Below, piece by piece: positions 40,671 through 42,780 of a stretch of DNA of 42,780 nucleotides; position 1 is the stretch's first letter; every line of letters starts with the position of its first letter. A program made the position numbers and the translations under genes. The stretch comes from a virus, in the IMG/VR virus record IMGVR_UViG_3300044712_001170, positions 1 through 42,780 of that record. One strand, given 5' to 3'. The notes under the pieces were generated by a model. The model had not been told where the DNA came from and ran no database searches. It saw nothing but the letters and a program-made list of their open reading frames with translations.

Positions 40671-41258
40671 ATGTTGAACACAGTTAGCGAAGATGAACTG
40701 GACTATCACGATGATGATTTGGCCACGGCGAATGAAGAGAAACATCCATTGAAAGATGAAGACTCGGATCAAGTTTCCGTCGATTCACTGGAAGCCGATA
40801 AGCCTCTTTCGAAGCTTGAAAGAGAGTGGCTGGAAGAGATAAAGCAGCTTGAGAAGGATTGCGAAGTTTCCGAACGTGTAATGCGTGCGGCAGCGGAAGA
40901 AGCGAAGGACTGTAAAAAGGATTGGGAGGCCAATGTCGAGCGTCTGCGTCGCTGCATCCGCGAAGGCTGTGGAAAGCAACCTTTGCTTCCAGGCATGGAA
41001 ACTTCTTCGCAAGTGTGCGAGTCGGAAGCATGGAATTCGACTCCGATTGATGAAGTGCTGACACTCACAGAAAAGCAAGCCGAGAAACTTGCTGAAGCCG
41101 GAGTAAAGACAGCCGGAGAATTCGAGTTCCTGCGATCAGGCCAAAAGCCTGATTATCCAGACGGCCTCCGCAGCATCAAAGGCGTCGGCGAATCTACCGC
41201 CGAAAAATGGACCGATGAGATGCTTGAGTGGATCCGGATAAAAACGCCAATCGTTTGA
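40671..41258 (+). CDS. Coiled-coil protein with helix-hairpin-helix C-terminus
   Basis: 195 residues. Acidic N-terminus, coiled helix (residues 48-95), a QPLLPGME turn, then two HhH-like elements: LTLTEKQAEKLAEAGVKTAG (130-149) and GLRSIKGVGESTAEKW (165-180). The double helix-hairpin-helix resembles the RNA polymerase alpha C-terminal domain and RuvA-type DNA-binding modules. Role in phage DNA metabolism is likely; family not identified. Confidence 0.7.
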   Translation: MLNTVSEDELDYHDDDLATANEEKHPLKDEDSDQVSVDSLEADKPLSKLEREWLEEIKQLEKDCEVSERVMRAAAEEAKDCKKDWEANVERLRRCIREGCGKQPLLPGMETSSQVCESEAWNSTPIDEVLTLTEKQAEKLAEAGVKTAGEFEFLRSGQKPDYPDGLRSIKGVGESTAEKWTDEMLEWIRIKTPIV

Positions 41259-41309
41259 ACGCTTTGGATCAATGGGCCATCGAGGTAAAGCATGATTAAA
41301 CCAAACGAC
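41257..41309 (+). repeat. 53-bp leader repeat, copy 1
   Basis: From the stop of the HhH gene to codon 6 of the GNAT-fold gene, this segment matches 41907-41959 at about 38 of 53 positions without gaps. It contains the ribosome site (GAGGTAAAG here, GGAGATAAAA there) and the start ATG. A shared initiation cassette produces the similar protein starts MIKPND and MTTPND. Confidence 0.55.
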
Positions 41310-41900
41310 ATTATCGATGGCTCCATTGCATCCAATTGTTCCCCTGCTCGCGGTGATGATGTACGGGACGCATACCCTCTTTTCCAAGAGGGAAGAGGCG
41401 GTTCAACTCCGACCTCACCGCTTTCGTTTCGCATTGAACAGTTACCATTCGCGGAGGCAAAACGATTGAACAAACAATGGCATAGCCGATTGCCGCGAAT
41501 GGGAACGGGTTTCGTTGAGTCGATGCCGTTCCTCTGTTTTGGTGCAATGTTTGAAATGCGATGGTACGCCGTTGCGATATGGTCGAACCCAGTCGCACGC
41601 AATTTGCCGCAAGACACATGGTTGGAGCTCAGGCGGTTGGCAATCGCACCAGATGCCCCAAAGAACACAGCCAGCAGAATGCTTGGCGTGATGGCTCGCC
41701 TGATTCGCAAAGCGAAACCGCAGGTTGAGCGATTGGTGAGTTACCACGATACGGAAGTCCATAGCGGTGGCATCTATCGTGCCGCAGGTTGGACAGCCAC
41801 AACAGTCAACAAAGACGGGAACTGGACGCGAACCAAAAGACCGCGACCCAGGGCCCAGAGCGAAGCCGCAAAACAGCGGTGGGAATTACCTCTGGTTTAG
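41292..41900 (+). CDS. Mom/XF1762-like GNAT-fold protein
   Basis: 202 residues from ATG 41292, with GAGGTAAAG upstream. Residues 45-168 match the phage GNAT-fold family that includes Mu Mom and XF1762-like proteins: LNKQWHSRLPRMGTGF, YAVAIWSNPVAR, LELRRLAIAPDAPKNTASRM and GGIYRAAGWTA. Mom modifies adenine to resist restriction; the function here is unproven. The first 44 residues do not look like a domain and overlap a tRNA-like sequence (41350-41422). No good alternative start was found after it. Confidence 0.75.
   Translation: MIKPNDIIDGSIASNCSPARGDDVRDAYPLFQEGRGGSTPTSPLSFRIEQLPFAEAKRLNKQWHSRLPRMGTGFVESMPFLCFGAMFEMRWYAVAIWSNPVARNLPQDTWLELRRLAIAPDAPKNTASRMLGVMARLIRKAKPQVERLVSYHDTEVHSGGIYRAAGWTATTVNKDGNWTRTKRPRPRAQSEAAKQRWELPLV
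41350..41422 (+). tRNA. tRNA-Gly(UCC)-like sequence inside a coding region
   Basis: Seventy-three bases fold as a tRNA: acceptor GCGGTGA with TCACCGC (7 perfect pairs), discriminator T, D-arm ATGT-ACGGGAC-GCAT, anticodon stem CCCTC/GAGGG, 4-base variable loop and T-arm GGCGG-TTCAACT-CCGACC with one bulged A. The anticodon loop TTTTCCAA has 8 bases and contains UCC; GCGG pairs and U73 are glycine identity elements. The two one-base excesses suggest a +1 frameshift-type tRNA, a tRNA mimic or a decayed gene. It lies fully within codons 20-44 of the GNAT-fold gene, same strand. Confidence 0.6.
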
Positions 41901-41906
41901 TCAGGG

Positions 41907-41959
41907 GAACGCTACGGATAACCGAGTCGCGGAGATAAAACATGACAACACCAAACGAC
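41907..41959 (+). repeat. 53-bp leader repeat, copy 2
   Basis: Matches 41257-41309 at about 72%, again covering the ribosome site and start codon, between two gene units. The duplication suggests that the small genes here were added as units with their own translation signals. Confidence 0.55.
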
Positions 41960-42184
41960 GCTGGCCGCGACTTCGGTTCATCCGATTGTTCGTCGGCTCC
42001 TCTTCTCTCGCAGTGCAGTCGGCGGGTGACGATGAAGCCTTGCGTCAAGTGCGGAGAGCATACGCCCGTCGTGATGAATCAAGGTCGAAAGTATTGGATT
42101 CGGTGTTTCATGTGTCAGCATGACGGACCAAAAGCAAGAACAATGTTAGCCGCAATTGAACTATGGGAGCATGAAAATGAGTAA
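41942..42184 (+). CDS. Small zinc protein, Lar-like
   Basis: 80 residues from ATG 41942; ATG 42032 (50 residues) is an alternative that begins just before the domain. CVKCGEHTPVVMN and RCFMCQHDGPKA, followed by AAIELWEHEN, match restriction-alleviation (Lar-like) zinc proteins of phages, which carry CxxC...CxxCxxxG and a final W-N. Lar modulates type I restriction. The family is short, so confidence is moderate. Confidence 0.6.
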   Translation: MTTPNDAGRDFGSSDCSSAPLLSQCSRRVTMKPCVKCGEHTPVVMNQGRKYWIRCFMCQHDGPKARTMLAAIELWEHENE

Positions 42185-42392
42185 GCAAGAATACGAAGTA
42201 TGTTTGCCGATTACGGGCATTATTTGGGTGACAGTCGAGGCGGAAAGCGAAGCGGACGCAATTAACGCAGCGTTTGAGTCTGAGGAATTAAAGCTCGATA
42301 ACGTCGAAGAGTGGGAGGCACACAAGGAGATTTGCAGCGGCAACGTCTTGCACGCATCACACAATGAAGCCTACGCAGTAAAGGTCAAGTAG
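42177..42392 (+). CDS. Hypothetical small acidic protein
   Basis: 71 residues from ATG 42177, overlapping the previous gene by 8 bases. Acidic (VEAESEADAINAAFESEEL), with a WVTVEAESEADAI strand-helix of the kind found in small phage DpnD/PcfM-like proteins. No function assigned. Confidence 0.65.
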   Translation: MSKQEYEVCLPITGIIWVTVEAESEADAINAAFESEELKLDNVEEWEAHKEICSGNVLHASHNEAYAVKVK

Positions 42393-42394
42393 TC

Positions 42395-42751
42395 ATGGTA
42401 AGCAACGAGCACCCAGACATGAGCGGCAATCCGTGTGACGATCCAATCGTCTGTGACCAGTGCGGACGCGATTGCAACGAGAGCGATTTGTACGGCAGTC
42501 TTTTCGATGACAACAAGAATTTTTGCCGGTCGCAGTGCGTCCACGATTGGGAGGAACACGAAGGTTGGGAAATGCCAGACGCAGCCAAACAAGCATTCGT
42601 TGAAAACGAAATGCTGAGGGCGGCTATTCGTAGAGTTATGGCGATGCAGATGTCGCATGAAGACGAGTTCAGCCAAGTTTGCATCAACATTCTTCGGGCG
42701 GCGTTGCTTGGAGAGTACAAGGAACAGAACGTCGATCACTTGGATTTCTGA
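42395..42751 (+). CDS. Small Cys-rich zinc protein
   Basis: 118 residues. CDQCGRDCNE and CRSQCVHDWEEHE form a zinc-finger-like module near residues 20-55, followed by helices. Its end is repeated at 1-94 because the circle is cut here. It precedes the IntI-type recombinase gene by about 55 bp. Confidence 0.75.
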   Translation: MVSNEHPDMSGNPCDDPIVCDQCGRDCNESDLYGSLFDDNKNFCRSQCVHDWEEHEGWEMPDAAKQAFVENEMLRAAIRRVMAMQMSHEDEFSQVCINILRAALLGEYKEQNVDHLDF

Positions 42752-42780
42752 GTCCGACGAACTTTTTATTGATACGCGCC
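42658..42780. repeat. Terminal direct repeat, right copy
   Basis: Identical to 1-123. Removing one copy joins the gene 42395-42751 to the spacer before the IntI-type recombinase and closes the early operon. Confidence 0.95.

Noticed and set aside
41259-42395. Integron cassette array with attC sites between the small genes
   Set aside because: By eye no spaced pairs of attC core words (RYYYAAC ... GTTRRRY) with imperfect palindromes of 55 bases or more were found; only the leader repeat and one tiny hairpin remain.

Overview
The window is a complete temperate tailed-phage genome, probably of a planctomycete or related bacterium. The first 123 bases are repeated exactly as the last 123, so the molecule is circular or circularly permuted, with a unit of about 42,657 bp; the window cuts it inside an early-gene cluster. 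The host guess is an inference from three things: medium-GC DNA rich in TCGA/CGAT words, Mu-type head genes next to long Cys-rich tail proteins, and a leaderless promoter. No host gene is present except a tRNA-Pro 3' end at the attachment site.

Layout. (1) Right end plus left end, about 37.0-42.8 kb and 0.1-2.8 kb, + strand: a regulatory switch (HTH protein, structured intergenic RNA, CsrA), a YqaJ-type exonuclease with RecT, small DNA-binding proteins (one with a C-terminal sliding-clamp motif), a Mom/XF1762-like GNAT-fold protein with a tRNA-like sequence inside its 5' end, small zinc proteins, an integron-type (IntI-family) tyrosine recombinase, a replication-initiator-like gene with a probable internal origin, RusA and a zinc ribbon. 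(2) 2.9-6.4 kb: exported and membrane proteins (lipoprotein-like protein, PKD-like secreted protein, papain-like cysteine peptidase, membrane-anchored thioredoxin-like protein, one-TM holin/spanin-like protein), the likely lysis region. (3) 6.4-8.7 kb: fibre genes, including a collagen-like/beta-helix fibre. (4) 8.8-18.5 kb: small and large terminase, HTH protein, beta-rich structural protein, Mu I-like protease, decoration protein, major capsid, strong terminator, then connector and completion genes. (5) 18.5-30.7 kb: tail assembly proteins, tape measure, a baseplate-like protein, then, unusually late, the Mu gp29-like portal and Mu F-like minor head protein, followed by two large Cys-rich tail-tip proteins and a zinc protein. 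(6) 30.75-32.2 kb: attP, made of a tRNA-Pro(CGG) 3' end flanked by two pairs of 10-bp arm-type sites, then the phage integrase. (7) 32.2-36.9 kb, mostly - strand: accessory cargo (VSR/DUF559-like nuclease, HTH protein, a 34-residue membrane peptide, a two-gene cytoplasmic/three-TM pair, a one-TM protein and a basic-tailed protein).

How it works together: the integrase inserts the phage at tRNA-Pro. A palindromic operator array (CACTTG-N4-CAAGTG) between the leftward cargo and the rightward early genes probably forms the lysogeny switch, although no CI-like repressor is recognisable. Early genes run rightward through recombination and replication into lysis and morphogenesis. The most unusual elements are the tRNA-Gly-like sequence embedded in a coding region, the IntI recombinase with an attC-like hairpin beside it, the lambda-O-like internal origin, CsrA next to a structured intergenic region, and the candidate two-gene membrane system in the cargo region.
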